From Sphaerulina vaccinii (Eukaryota; Ascomycota; Dothideomycetes; Mycosphaerellales; Mycosphaerellaceae): DNA of 64,000 nt. The notes under the pieces are model-generated. The model did no database searches and had not been told where the DNA came from. It saw only the letters and a list, made by a program, of their open reading frames with translations. Both the position numbers and the translations under genes were made by a program. Each line of letters opens with the position of its first letter. Position 1 is the stretch's first letter. The stretch covers positions 1,736,001 to 1,800,000 of the forward strand of contig JAKUDP010000007.1 in the NCBI GenBank assembly GCA_022570795.1, written 5' to 3'. This document shows, piece after piece, positions 52,853 to 64,000 of this stretch.

Positions 52853-54793
52853 CTAGAACACTGCGCCGCCGATGATAAAGACCCTTTCTTCTTCTCTTCT
52901 GATCCACTGCACAACTCTGTTTGCACCTTGTACCAACGCCGCACGCGAGATCTGTGGTCCGGCAACGCAATACAACTCAAACAAAGGCGTCTCCCAAGCC
53001 AATGAAGTCGAATCTGCAGCAATGCTATGCTGAACTTTGAGTCGTGCTGTGCGTGAGTGAAGTGACTCCTGCAGCTGCGCATACAATGTCACTAGTTTGC
53101 GTCGACCCATGACACCACTGAAATGTGGTTCGAAAGATGGCATAACGAACTGGACGTTGCCGCGACTTTTGTAAAGGAAGTGCCGTAAAGAGGTTCCAGG
53201 TACGATCTCGGAGCAAGTTGCATGACCTTTTCGAGTTGCTGTCTTGATGTTGCTCATACTTCCGCTGCTCTCCAGTTGTACAACCAAGTCGTCTCTCATC
53301 TTTCGTAGCTCGAAGAAGGCTTCTTTGTTGGCACTGATGAGCACAGTCGCCAACTCATCATCGTTCTCTGAACCGGCCGGTCTTTCCTCGACGACTTCGC
53401 TTTTGTTTTCCGACGCGGTGAAGAAGCTGACATACATGTAGAGAAACCCGGTGTTGTTAAAACCAGGTAAGCACAAAGGAATCCAGTTCTCGCCGCCATT
53501 GGCTTTGACACTGCCTGCCTCAAAGAGCATGTTGAAGATGAGGTGGAGATCGCCAGGGTGGAGAGAGTGCTTCTTAGGCCGTACAACACTAACCAGGCGA
53601 CCTGCAGCCACGATGAGACCGTAAAGGAGGTTGGGCGAGCGAACTTTGAGCAATGTGTCGTTGATGGCTCTTCGATGCGTCTTACGTAGTCGCAGACATT
53701 CAAGTGCAGACAAAAGTGTCGAAGGCGAGCCGCGAGTAAAGCCATCTGATAGACCGTCCAGCAAAACGTCAGTGCCTTGCAGTGGCCGGCGAAGATCTGT
53801 AGACGGACGGTTCGAGAACATGCGCTCCATGCTAGGTAGCGTCAGAGTAGAGAGTATCTGCATATATAGCGATTCAAGTTGTGTCCTGAGTTGTGCTTCG
53901 CTCTCTGGCAGTCGGCTGATGGCAACAAGATTCAGTGGTCCCTTGGCAAGCATAACAAATCGTGTGTCGCCAGCAGTAAAAGACTTGAGAGGATCTTCCT
54001 GACCTTGGTAGAGTGATATGAGTGTCTGCGCGACACCCACGTAGTGGCTGATCATCTGGTCGTTGCCATGCCTGCTGTAAATGGGCTTTCCAGAAGCAGA
54101 CAGTATGAAGAAGTGTTTCAGTTTTGATTTCCAGCTTGACAGTAAGTCTTCGTCAGTGGTACCTTCGACAGCAGTGAGCTGCACGTCATCGAATTCGTGT
54201 TCGATTTGTTCTTCCAGAAGTTCATCCTCTGGGGTGATCAGCTCGAATGGATTGTCCTGCTCAACTTGAGTGCTGATGGCCTTCCACGCAGGACCATTCT
54301 CATCGGCCGCGACATCGCCCAGAATGCTCTCGTTGTCGAGCCGGGCGTCTAAGGACGGGATATAACTTTTGATACTGGCAGAGTCGTCCCCGTCGCTGGA
54401 CTTGTTGCTCACAAATCGACCAAAATGTGTGAAGCTATGCTTTCGAGAAATGGCTTTACTGGCGGGAGATGACTGAACACTACCACCAGTACCCGCTCGT
54501 GTCTGCGTATGCACATTTGTTGACGACAAAGCCGTGGTCGGGCTCGACAGCAGCTGCGGTCGTGATGCCTTGGAATTCAGTCGAAGAGAACCGACCTGCT
54601 GATAAGAAGGCCTCGGCGGCAAGGGAGGTGGCGTCAGCTCCTGGGATACGGCCAGATCCTGCGATTCTTCTCGTGAGCTCGAGGCACTGTTGTTCTCGGC
54701 GTTGTCTATGCCATCATGATCCTGGGCCGAAGCAGCAGGCGCGTCGTCAGTCACCCGGGAACTTTCTGGCGTGACTGGATCATCTTCAGGCAT
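52853..54793 (-). CDS. MON1: Vacuolar fusion protein Mon1
   Basis: A single-exon gene of 646 residues. The first roughly 210 residues are acidic and Ser/Pro-rich (PPPLPPRPSYQQ). The longin core starts at KSKLKHFFILSASGKPIYSR and continues with NDQMISHYVGVAQTL, RFVMLAKGPLNLVAISR and ESLYMQILSTLTL. Later landmarks are NWIPLCLPGFNNTGFLYMYV, PGTSLRHFLYKSRGNVQFV and the C-terminal WIRREEERVFIIGGAVF. Mon1 forms with Ccz1 the GEF for Rab7/Ypt7, needed for endosome-to-vacuole and autophagosome fusion. The 646-residue length is in the fungal range. It is divergent from DOP1, another trafficking gene, with a 286-base shared promoter region. Confidence 0.95.
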   Translation of the reverse strand: MPEDDPVTPESSRVTDDAPAASAQDHDGIDNAENNSASSSREESQDLAVSQELTPPPLPPRPSYQQVGSLRLNSKASRPQLLSSPTTALSSTNVHTQTRAGTGGSVQSSPASKAISRKHSFTHFGRFVSNKSSDGDDSASIKSYIPSLDARLDNESILGDVAADENGPAWKAISTQVEQDNPFELITPEDELLEEQIEHEFDDVQLTAVEGTTDEDLLSSWKSKLKHFFILSASGKPIYSRHGNDQMISHYVGVAQTLISLYQGQEDPLKSFTAGDTRFVMLAKGPLNLVAISRLPESEAQLRTQLESLYMQILSTLTLPSMERMFSNRPSTDLRRPLQGTDVLLDGLSDGFTRGSPSTLLSALECLRLRKTHRRAINDTLLKVRSPNLLYGLIVAAGRLVSVVRPKKHSLHPGDLHLIFNMLFEAGSVKANGGENWIPLCLPGFNNTGFLYMYVSFFTASENKSEVVEERPAGSENDDELATVLISANKEAFFELRKMRDDLVVQLESSGSMSNIKTATRKGHATCSEIVPGTSLRHFLYKSRGNVQFVMPSFEPHFSGVMGRRKLVTLYAQLQESLHSRTARLKVQHSIAADSTSLAWETPLFELYCVAGPQISRAALVQGANRVVQWIRREEERVFIIGGAVF

Positions 54794-55079
54794 GCTTCAT
54801 TGTTTTCCTGAGTCTTCTCTGGTGGCGAGGCGAAACCAAGCACAAGTTCTCGCGTGTCGTGCGATCAGAGAGTGATGTTCGAGAAGTGCTCTTTCCCTTG
54901 TTCTGATCCCTGTCGCTCCAGCCACGTGGCGCAAGAGCGGCAAGACTTGGCAGTCACTTCTCGCTTGAAGTGCTTCGTGGCCAGAACTACCATTACCATT
55001 GTTTGTTGCCTACTGCTGATATACTACTTGGACCCGCCATAGGATACGAAATGATAGCGACAACTTATACCAAACGACG
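54794..55079. promoter_or_regulatory. Shared promoter region between divergent MON1 and DOP1
   Basis: 286 noncoding bases between two opposed start codons. No specific factor site is claimed. Confidence 0.55.
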
Positions 55080-58000
55080 ATGAGCCTCGAGGGAGCGAGC
55101 GGCCGCCGTTCGATCTCGCCATCGAGCTCTGGGCGCGCCTCTCCAGTCCCACGCAGTACGCGTCGAACGGTAGAGGGCGGTATGTACGTGACCCAGAAAT
55201 GAGATCTGTGAATTCAGGCCTGATAGAGTACCAGATCTGTTTAAAGCGGACAGAAGTTTGCGAAAATATGCTGCAAACGTGGAACGAGCACTCTCGACCT
55301 GGGAGATCTCGCCAGAGGAGTGGGCGGACTATATCGCCTTCCTGGCACGTCTTCTAAAAGCGATCCAGACTCACCCAAAAGATGCTCCGATTCTACCTCA
55401 CAGTGCTGCGATTGCCTTTCGGCTTGCACAATGTCTGAACCCAGCTTTACCCTCAGGTGTGCACCAGAAAGCATTGGAAGTGTATACCTACATTTTCTCA
55501 GCTTTTGGTGGTGAGTATATCGCTGGTCACCTGCACGAGCTGCTTCCTGGACTTGCGTCTGTGCTTTCTTTCGCATCACTAAATGTACGGCCTGGATTGT
55601 ACGATATACTCGAGAACCACGTTGTGGTATTACCACCGTCTGAGCTGCGACCTGCCCTGAGGTCGCTCATACTAGGGTTGCTTCCAGCCTTGGAGGAAGG
55701 TCAGGGCGAGGACTTCGAGCGAGCATTCGGCGTTCTACATTCGCTTGAACAATCTTTTGCGCCGCATCACGAGGACGTTGTCTCGAGCGACGACTCCGGC
55801 GGGTACTTTTGGCAATGTCTGTTTCTTGCTGTCATTAGGAGCCCTGCACGACGCCAAGGCGCCCTGCACTATCTACTTAGGGCGCTGCCTGTCTTTCCTG
55901 GACTATCGAGCGCATCAGGGAATGGTACCAAGCCTGCACGCATGTCTAGAGAAGTGGAATGCATCGTGTCACCGGAACCTGGACTGCTCATACGCAGCTT
56001 CGTATGCGGCTTGTCTGACTCGCAAATGCTGGTGCAGAGAGGCTTCCTTGATCTTCTGGTGACGAGTCTGCCTCTGAGCTCGCTTGCACTTCAAGAGCGT
56101 GCTGGGAGAGAAGATCTCGACCGGCTGGTGACGGCAGTGTCTCAAGTCAGCTTGCGGAAGGATATGTCGCTAAACAGAAGACTCTGGAGCTGGTTTCTGG
56201 GCCCGGAACCTAATGAGGCTGCAGAGAATAGCCAGCCACCTTCGCCAAAGCTTGAACGCAAGTCTTTTAATGACGCGACCAACACTGTGCAGCTAACGTA
56301 CTTTCTCAAGTTTGGTAAAGCCAGTCTGGAACGCTGTGTAAAGGCAATGCTCGAGAGGCCAACTCAGGATGTCGCAACGCGAGCACGTGCCTATCGCATC
56401 TGCTCGTCACTGATGGATCGCTGGGAGATTGGTGGCCACTTGGTGACACAAATATTCCCTGCTGCTATGCGAGCGCTTCATGCATACAGTTCGACGGCAC
56501 CTCCTGCTCAGCTCGTCGATGTGATCAAAAGTGCAAGCACTTTCTTCGATGCAGTGGAAGCCAGTCTCATCTGGAGTACCCTCATTGATATACTGCGAAA
56601 GGCCCTTGATCTAGGCGACGGTGTGGAACGCAAGCTTGAACTCGTGGCATGGGTGGTCGACACATTCAACGTCAGAGACGAAGAAATGGTCGTGGCACAC
56701 ATTCCACTGACTCTTGTTTACCTGGCCAGCAAGCTCATTTCGCACGACAGAAATCCTGAAGTACAGCTGCGAATCATCTTGCTCATGTCGCGGCTGCTCA
56801 GTCTCATACCACATCGGATACTGCAATCTTCTAGCACAGGTATAGCCAGTCTGCCGGAGAAAGAAGACGCTGGCGACGTGACCGATGCGTCCATAGAACG
56901 CACAATTCTCGACTTCTACAAGCAGGCGGAGCAAGTGGACAATAAACATCTTCCATGCTCTGTTGATCAGATCGTGAGTAAGACGGGCGCTAGAGTGGCA
57001 AGTGTGATCGGAAGCGCACTTGAAGGCGCAGACTCGGAGCTGTACCTCCGCAGCATAACGTTACTACAATCTTTGATTGACAAAGCCGGTAGCAGACGTG
57101 TGCTCCGGCATTCGCGACTGCGCGAGATGCTACCAGGAGCTTTTGCGAACTCAACAGGTTCATCACTCCCAATCATCAGTGCAACGATTTCATTGGTGGC
57201 ATCCTTGCGGTCGTCCGAGTCGCAAAGTAGCCTTGACAGGACAGATCTCGAAGGCCTTGTTCCTGGTCTCACTGTACAAGTATGGGCCTTTTTGTCACCA
57301 CAGCATCCGAAATACCACGTCGAAGCGGTACGAGCACTATGGCATCTCGAAGAGTTGTCAGAGCCCGGAGACGCGATGAGATCATCCTTGACTTCGTTGA
57401 TGCGCACACCTTCATCAAGCACTGGACGTGCGGAGACCTTTAGACGATTTACCGTGCTTTGGACCCATTCAATACCGCCATCGGGCCAGGACGTCAGTTC
57501 AAACCGAAGGGCAAGCACAATGCCCGTCTTGTCTGGCATGAAACACAGTTCAGACGTGAAGGAAGTGCTCGAGCCGTCTCTAACACTCCTGCTTGACGCT
57601 CTACACGACGTTGAGGAACCTACCTTCGAAGTAGTCAAAAGTTGGCTGCATAGTTTGCCCACTCTGGACCAGATCTTTCAAATGCTATGCTCAAAACTTC
57701 AAGAGTGCGGGCATACTCAAACATCGTATGTGGGACTGTCGAAAGCGCAACATGAGCGGCAAAACGCAGAACGTGTGAGAGATCTGGAACACGTTCTGGG
57801 GCAGTTCCAAGGCATTCTTGCCCACGCCAATCCATGGACGTGGCAATGCCTGAGCAAGACACCAATACTGCATCAGTCGGAAGTGGAACAGGGCAGTGCG
57901 CTCTCGTTCCTTGCAGCATCGTGCGTGAGGTTACTCTGCAGCGAGCTCCATGACTCCCTAGCGGTGAACAGGCGGCTGATAGCCTTGCTCGATCTGATGC

Positions 58001-60744
58001 TGCTAGGTCCTGCCGCGATGGAGCTCCAGCGTCTGGATCTGGACGCGAGCCTGCTCGACAAGTTGATGACTTGCATCGACAGTGACATGCACGCTCTACA
58101 GGGAGGGCTGCTCAATTTGATCAGGTTCAGCTTGAAATTACGTCTGCTTATGCCGACGCCAGATACCTCCCAACTCCCGCCTCCGATCTCCGCGAATGCA
58201 AAGCGCCCTTCGACTGCGCCATCTGTACGACCTAGCGTCACTACGAACGGATCAGGATCCAAGATGGTGATCAGTCCGCCTGCAGAGCTTTTTCACTGTA
58301 TACGGGTCGGACTGTCGAGCCCGCGCACACGATTTCATCTCGACCTGTGGCTCGAATTCTTAGCGGCCATACTGCCGACCTTCGCAGATGCCATATTCTC
58401 AAATCTTCTACCATTGGTAGAGACGCTTTGTCAAGAGCTCAACCGAGCGCACGATCAGTTGGTGGTCATCGCGAAGACGAAGCAACCCATTACTGCAGTT
58501 ATGCCAGAGGCTGTGATCACTAGTCTATTGGGAGGTCTAGAAATGCTTCTTGACCACGCCTACCAGTGTCTTCTTAGCGAGACCGCAGATGATGCGACAC
58601 CCAAAGAGGTCGAGTCACGGTCCAACTTCTTCAGCAATGTCGCTACTGGCGTGTTCAAGTCTGAAGGACCTCCAAGCAGAACAGCCACTGCGAACAGTCG
58701 CCTGACAGTCATCCTGGTTCTGCACGATGCGATTCGGGTGGCACTCAAAATGTGGTTGTGGGCAAGTGATGCTAATAGTACCAAGCACGATCCAATCAGT
58801 GCTGGCACGACGGCATACAATGCTTTCAAGGTGCGCAACAAAAGTCGGCACATTCTTGAGCAAATCTTCGCCGTGGAACCACTTGAGAGCCTGGAAGTCG
58901 TCATGCTACATTGGTGCAATGCACAAACAGTTCGCGAAGCCACTTCGACCATAAGCCTTCTACAGATCATGCAGGTGTCCAAGCCCAAGCGTGTGGTGCC
59001 AGCTATCCTCGATTCGTTGTGCACACGAACTAATGCACCCTCGATACCGTCGTCGCGTCACTCGAGCCTCACAATCGATCTCAGCCCAGCCAACGTGGCG
59101 ACCTTTCTGTCGGCATATCTAGACTCCACGGAAGACGATGCAATGGACGAGGTCTGGCCAAATTGCATTGCCTTTCTTCGAGATGTGCTCTCCAACCCGC
59201 TGCCGCATCGGCAAGTCCTTTCGCATCTGCTCTCCATCATTCTCCTGCTTGCAGAGAAGCTGAGCAACACAAACTTTGGCGAGCAGAGGAGAATGAGGAA
59301 AGACCTTGGCGACATCTTCCAGCGTCTTCTAACTGCCACTTTCACAACACTGCCATCAGGATACGTCGCTGAGCCTGCAGTCGATGCAATTCAAGAAGGT
59401 GAAAACGGCTACAGGCAAGCAGAGACGGAGGCATCTATGGCTCTGTTGCCTGTACTGAACCGTGTCACTGCCAAGATTGACCTTATCCTCGACACACCAG
59501 AGAAGATAGCGGCTGCGATCAACAACGTATCGCAAAGTCTTGTGGCACCTATCTTGCGCTCACGCTCATTTCCAGGGAACGTGTCTGTCGATGTGCTGCA
59601 GCTCATCGTGCACATATCGCGGAAAGCCCCGGCTGCGAAGCCATGGAAGAAGGAGGTTACAGATGCCTTCAATGACCCAAGGCTGTTAGCGAGCTCACCA
59701 GAACTCATGACGAACGGGTGGTTTCCTGCGCTACACCAGTGGTCACTACACGACAAAGAACGTATGCCCGATCTGCTCGCTCGACTGGCGCCACCTTCAA
59801 GTGCTGGCATCATGTTCGGTGTTGGTGCTAGTGCTGCGCGTCTCGAAGCAGATCGCAAAACACAGCTCAACATTCGCCGGATTTGTATGCTGTTCCTGGC
59901 GTCACCAGAGGACAGTTACATACCACATCTCAGAACGATCGAAGAGAAGCTCTCAGAGCTGTTCGATGCCACTCCAGCTTCCTCACCATCTGCGGCCACC
60001 AAAGCTGAGCTTTTCATGCTTTGCAGAGTGCTGGCGCTTTCCGTGAGTGCTATGCATCTGTCGCCGCTATGGCCAATCATCAACGACAAACTCCAGGCGG
60101 TCCTTACATCGCTACTACCAAGCAGTTCTACTGCGAACGACTTCAACAACCTCACGCTGTTACAAGCATGTAAACTACTTGACCTGCTCATCACTTTATC
60201 GCCAGACGAGTTTCAGCTCCATGAATGGTTATACATCACGGACACGATAGACGCGGTGTACCGGCCGTCGGACTGGAGCTCTGCAGCACTTTCCGACCAG
60301 ATCGCTGAGGCATTGGGTTCGTCAAGCATGGAAGACAGCATGACTGTGACGAGTACAGTAAGTGTAGTAGGCAGAAGGCATGCGCTATTGACAGTGTCTC
60401 ACCGAGCTCACATCCACTGGGATGCTGAGCTCAAAGACAGACACTTGATGAGACAGCCTGCGTTTTCAGAGATACTTGCTAACCCTTCTACCTACTACTT
60501 TTAGGCCCTTACGACGTCGACTGGCAGGCGCGCGCCACTTCTAAGTGCTGACCTGGGCGTTGACAGAGCAGACGTCAAGGCAATGGCCAGAGAAGACTTC
60601 GTGCGAACAGCCCTGCGACCCTTCCTAAATCAGCTCAGTATTCATGCATACGAGGGCGTATACAGCATGGACGCCCCAGACGTGGCTGCCTTGCGCCAAG
60701 ATGTGCTTAGCGATCTGCTGGATGTGAGCAGTATAGTCGAGTGA
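55080..60744 (+). CDS. DOP1: Dopey family trafficking protein Dop1
   Basis: Three exons, 55080-55179, 55235-60357 and 60505-60744, encode about 1820 residues. Intron 1 (55 nt) joins TVEG to DLFKADRSLRKYAANVERAL, the start of the Dopey_N domain (WEISPEEWADYIAFLARLLK, FRLAQCLNPALPSGVHQKAL, HLHELLPGLASVLSFASL). The long middle is helical-repeat-like. Intron 2 (147 nt, donor GTAAGT, CTAAC branch) joins TVTST to ALTTSTGRRAP; the end matches the Dopey C-terminus (RTALRPFLNQLSIHAYEG, LRQDVLSDLLD). Dop1 binds Mon2 and Neo1-type flippases at Golgi/endosomes and acts in recycling; in Aspergillus DopA it affects development. Without the last splice the protein stops at a TAG formed by the acceptor. Confidence 0.92.
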
Positions 60745-61334
60745 CCATGGGTATTCGCTTTGCAATATCTGCCTCACTTCACTCCTACGCCTCTCACCTT
60801 CCGCCACTGTTGCGCTGTTGCCTTCACTCTGAAACCTAGGGCACGTGCCTGTCCTATTAACACAGCGACTTCACTGACATCATGGCAACTGCGCTCTCGT
60901 GGCACTCTCCAGGCCAACCTCGACTCAAACTGTGAGCGTGAGAGGCCGCTCGCAGCAACGACCAATCTTGTTATAGACGATCTGGTCAACTTCTGCTACG
61001 CCAATGGCTACGGCAAACCCAGCGACAATGGCTCACAGAACGCAAGCAGCCACGGTTCACTCACCAGGGCCTCCACAATCGCTGGCCACACCGCCGGCAG
61101 CTGCATCTGTGCACCACTGATCGGCATCAACCCGCCAGAGAGCTATCTGCAAGCAAATGAATCAGACTGCAGTAAAGTCGATGTCCGTGTGACATCGAGC
61201 CTGCTCGGGTGGCAGGTCTGCAATCCCTTTGGCATAGCTCTCCGTCTGGTAATCACTTGCTGCTGCTGCTGCCGCCGCAACCTGAGATGGAGGCATGAGC
61301 ACCTCAACAACATCTCCGCGCACCTGCCACCACT
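60745..61334. other. Intergenic, upstream of the HMG-box gene
   Basis: A 241-codon plus frame (60760-61485) overlaps into the HMG-box gene in another phase. Its composition is Cys/His/Arg-rich with no domain, so it is not called. Confidence 0.4.
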
Positions 61335-61839
61335 ATGTCTTCAGATGCACCACCCTCGCAGATCTATCCCAACGACTCTTCAGAGACACTTTCCACCCTA
61401 CGCAGTCCTCCCGCAAGCTCACTCAGCACCAACGATGTCGCATCGACGCACAAGAAGATCCCACGTCCGAAGAATGCATTCATGATCTACCGCCTCCAGT
61501 ACCACTCAGAGGTTGCAGGTGCCAATCCTAGCATGCACAACAATGACATCTGTGAGTAATTGCCATGGCGCAGACTTGCTTGAACACGGTGCTGACATGC
61601 TTCTAGCAAAGAGGATTGGCCTTCAGTGGCGATCCGAGAAACCAGAAGTCATCGAGGAGTTCAAGAGACAAGTGAAGTTCGGGTCTTGCGGGAGTCCTGC
61701 GCAACGTCCGCACTGGCGTTTCTACCTTGCCAGCACAGACAAGACATGCCGCCAAAAGCTGCGCCAGCTACGCCAAAGAAGGCCACAGGCAAAGCCAAGA
61801 TCTGAGCCAGAACCAGAGTCAGTTCCAAGAGAAAAGTGA
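61335..61839 (+). CDS. HMG-box protein of the MATA (MAT1-2-like) type, 3' part uncertain
   Basis: Two exons, 61335-61551 and 61607-61839 (intron 55 nt), encode about 149 residues in the simplest model. The HMG box at about residues 40-94 reads IPRPKNAFMIYRLQYHSEV, AGANPSMHNND, then after the splice ISKRIGLQWRSEKPEVIEEF and KRQ. The intron falls in the Ser codon of NNDIS-K, where mating-type HMG boxes carry their conserved intron. After KRQ the third helix is not the expected sequence; the frame goes on to a basic Arg/Gln-rich tail. A second intron starting GTGAAG at 61672 is possible, so the end is uncertain, or the box is truncated. It would bind DNA minor grooves in the nucleus. Confidence 0.68.
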
Positions 61840-62533
61840 AGTTCAGGCCTTGCGGGACTGCTCAGCCATTGGGATACACGAAACGGCAGACTGGCGAGGA
61901 TGTTCTGGACGATATCATAGCAGCTTATGGTTCGCGAGTGCAGGGGAGGTGATCGGATGGCAGGGATGTCGTTTCAGGAGGCAACGCTAGCCGACCATTT
62001 ACGCCAAGGACGTGAAGCTCATAGCGAAAGTGTCTATAGATTTCACGAATGCACTGTTGATTACTGTGAACAAATGTTAAACTCTGTTTAGATTCCCAAG
62101 GTCATTGTATGAACATCGTGTGCCAATCATTCTCTTACTAGTGTCCTCCAAAGAGGTATAAATGGCTGTCACTTGCACCGGAATTGTGCTTGACTTGTAA
62201 CTTCTCATTCACCACAAGTGAAGTTGGCGCCTAAAGCTCACCTCTTTTTTTGACTACTTTCCAAATCTTGTACAATTCTTGCACACATCCATTTGACATT
62301 CGACATCCTCCTTTCCCACACTGCAACACATCCTACCCGAGCACCTTTATCCCATACCAAGTAAGTATCATGCCAATACAGACCGCATTCATTCAGTAGC
62401 GACCTCTACCACTTCTCAGAGACGCGCATATCCGAATTCAATCTCGAAACACATTCCAACAGAAATCTAACATGTCTTCCACAAGTCAAACCCATCCAAC
62501 AACGACACAAATCCTCCACAATTCCCACCCATC
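61840..62533. other. Intergenic
   Basis: No gene seen. The right part is CT-rich leader of the following gene. A short direct repeat with the HMG gene begins at 61836 (see findings). Confidence 0.45.
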
Positions 62534-63085
62534 ATGCCTCTCTCCACCAAACAAATGGAATACCTCGCCCTAGCCTGGCAATGCTTCGACGTCGAGCCCA
62601 AGATCGACTACGAGAAATTCAAAGACGTCGCCGGCTTGGCCTCAGCCGCCTCCGCTCGCGAACTCATGCGAGTCACCAAAAAGAAACTTAAGGAAGAGTA
62701 CGGAGCTCTGTCAGGAGGAATCAAAGCTGCTAATAACAATGGCGACGTCAAATCTACTCCGGTCAAGAAGGTAAGTGTTTGCTTCCCTTCCAGAGACATT
62801 GCAAGTGCTGATATGTTGAAATAGACTCCAGCTAAGCGCGGACGTTCTGCTAAGAAAGCGGACGCTGAGGTCAATGGTAGTGTTGGTGAGGATGAGGATG
62901 ACGAGGAGCACACTCCAGCTGCGAAGCGGGCTAAGACTGCGAATAGCAAGGTAAAGTATCGAGGCAGACTCGCGGTTTGAGAGACACTTACTGACTTCTC
63001 TCTTCTATAGAAGAAGACCAATGGGGTCAAGCCTGAGCCAGCTGCTGATGCGGGAAGCGACGACGATGCAGATTACCTGCTTTGA
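62534..63085 (+). CDS. Small conserved fungal protein with basic/acidic tail, probably nuclear
   Basis: Three exons, 62534-62770, 62825-62950 and 63011-63085 (introns 54 and 60 nt), all in phase 0, encode 145 residues. The first 60 residues form a conserved helical unit: STKQMEYLALAWQCFDVEPK, DYEKFKDVAGLASAASAREL and MRVTKKKLKEEYG. The rest is low-complexity, with basic patches (TPAKRGRSAKKAD, AAKRAKTANSKKK) that could be nuclear localisation signals and acidic runs (GEDEDDEEH, AGSDDDADYLL). This family occurs in many filamentous ascomycetes and is often highly expressed; no biochemical function is established. Histone-like basic tails suggest chromatin or nucleolar association (inference). 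Confidence 0.82.
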
Positions 63086-63470
63086 GCAAGAACATCTTCT
63101 TGAGTTCGAATGACGACTAGGATACTTCAGCGGAGGTTGGATGGTAGACTGAAGGGATCGGGAAACGAGGACGACTTGGAAATCAAAGCTACAATTTGAG
63201 AATGAGTAGCAAAGTTTTCAATTATGCACAAGAGTTTCTTCTCATCTCATGAACTCACAGCTTCTTACACAACACACCTGATATCCTTATGTCCCACCTG
63301 ATTCTTTGTACAAAACAGTTTCATCAAACCGCAAACGTCAAGTGAAGGCTCATGTCCTCGCCTCCCGACCTCGAAAATGCTCATCATGACTGTAGCCAAG
63401 CCGTATCAAACCATGCCTGGCCTGTTCTATTCCTTAATTGTGTGACCAACGCCAGCGCCACTCCCAAATT
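63086..63470. other. Intergenic between convergent genes
   Basis: Two 3' flanks; no gene seen. Confidence 0.5.
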
Positions 63471-64000
63471 TCAGCTTTGCGACATGGCCATTTCATGTAA
63501 ACCGCAAAGCAAGCCCAAGGCCACTTTGTCTGTGTTGGGCATCATCAACGCTCCCAAGATAGCATGGCCTTGCGGAATGCCTTCCCATTTGGGTTCACTC
63601 CGCACTTCTTCGTGACTGTCTTCATGTTCACCATTTGCGCTGTTGGTCTCCTTCTCTTGTGATACATTTGTCTGGGCCAGGACTCGCCGTACGCTGCCTT
63701 TGCCACCCTTGTCGGCAAGTCGCTTCATCATCGTGAGAGCACGATATGTAATGAGCTTAAAGGTTTCTGTGTCCATGCCGAGTTCTCGTCCTTTGGGTCC
63801 AGTCGTCTGGTTCCTATCGACTGACAGCAAAGCCGCGAGATTGAGTAGGGCAACTGCCCAGCCATCCTCGCTCTCAATCCAGGCACGTGCAAGATTTGCG
63901 TCGTTGCTCGGTGCCAGTGTAGTGAGGATGTCAGCCGCCAACATGCCTTGCGTTAAGTAGGCTTTTCGAGCTTCCACGATCCGTAGCTGCGCGGTGTTAC
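63471..64000 (-). CDS. C-terminus of a probable SWI/SNF subunit (Swi1-like), partial
   Basis: The minus frame is open from the right edge to a stop at 63471-63473, leaving about 175 C-terminal residues. Visible blocks are LRIVEARKAYLTQGMLAADI, WIESEDGWAVALLNLAALLS, FKLITYRALTMMKRLADKG and the final IPQGHAILGALMMPNTDKVA with LGLLCGLHEM. The 'R-xx-HAILGALMMPN-D...LLCGLHEM' ending resembles the tail of fungal Swi1 (ARID-type) proteins. No ARID domain is in the window. The assignment is from memory of family tails and could be wrong; that it is a real conserved gene is more certain. Confidence 0.6.
   Translation of the reverse strand, partial: NTAQLRIVEARKAYLTQGMLAADILTTLAPSNDANLARAWIESEDGWAVALLNLAALLSVDRNQTTGPKGRELGMDTETFKLITYRALTMMKRLADKGGKGSVRRVLAQTNVSQEKETNSANGEHEDSHEEVRSEPKWEGIPQGHAILGALMMPNTDKVALGLLCGLHEMAMSQS

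Noticed and set aside
60760..61485. 241-codon frame overlapping the HMG-box gene start
   Set aside because: Different phase from the HMG exon, low-complexity Arg/His/Cys sequence, no recognisable motif.

Overview
The window is nuclear DNA of a filamentous ascomycete. Short introns (about 48-62 nt, GT...CTRAY...AG) are common, and it carries Zn2Cys6 and C2H2 regulators, a CFEM-PTH11 type receptor, HET-like and F-box genes, and eIF3e, EMG1, MON1, DOP1, UNC50 and YVC1 orthologues of fungal type. Mycosporine-type genes and a near-identical intron pair fit Dothideomycetes, probably the Capnodiales/Mycosphaerellales group; that placement is inference.

Layout. 1-4.3 kb: tail of a HET-like gene, ankyrin debris, then nine tandem tRNA-like structured units (array A). 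5-20.5 kb: eIF3e and UNC50 (divergent), an F-box gene, a frameshifted FAD oxidase, a CmcJ/AsaB-like oxidoreductase, a Zn2Cys6 factor, an acidic hypothetical protein, four more tRNA-like units (array B) and a YVC1-type TRP channel. 22-31 kb: a heme-thiolate peroxygenase with twin introns, a CFEM receptor, and two tandem genes for mycosporine-type synthesis (ATP-grasp ligase and sedulose-phosphate cyclase). 33-43 kb: a small secreted Cys-rich protein, a metallo-beta-lactamase-fold protein, a zinc-finger regulator with a possible stop-codon readthrough extension, and EMG1. 43-52 kb: a GPI-anchored protein, a small catalase-like protein, a NIF3/YqfO-like protein, minisatellites, a second F-box-like gene, an SPX-RING protein and an omega-like GST. 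53-64 kb: MON1 and DOP1 (divergent, both membrane trafficking), a MATA-type HMG-box gene, a small basic/acidic nuclear-type protein, and the C-terminus of a probable SWI/SNF subunit.

The strongest unexplained signal is the tRNA-like family. Thirteen units in two arrays, plus one decayed inverted copy, share a head with a perfect Pol III A box, a D-arm-like hairpin and a second hairpin. Their ends form a 10-bp terminal stem kept by compensatory changes, followed by a T run. This looks like a family of independently transcribed structured RNAs rather than simple satellite DNA. The second notable signal is a pair of 54-nt introns, 51/54 identical, flanking an 11-nt microexon in the peroxygenase gene, which suggests recent intron gain.
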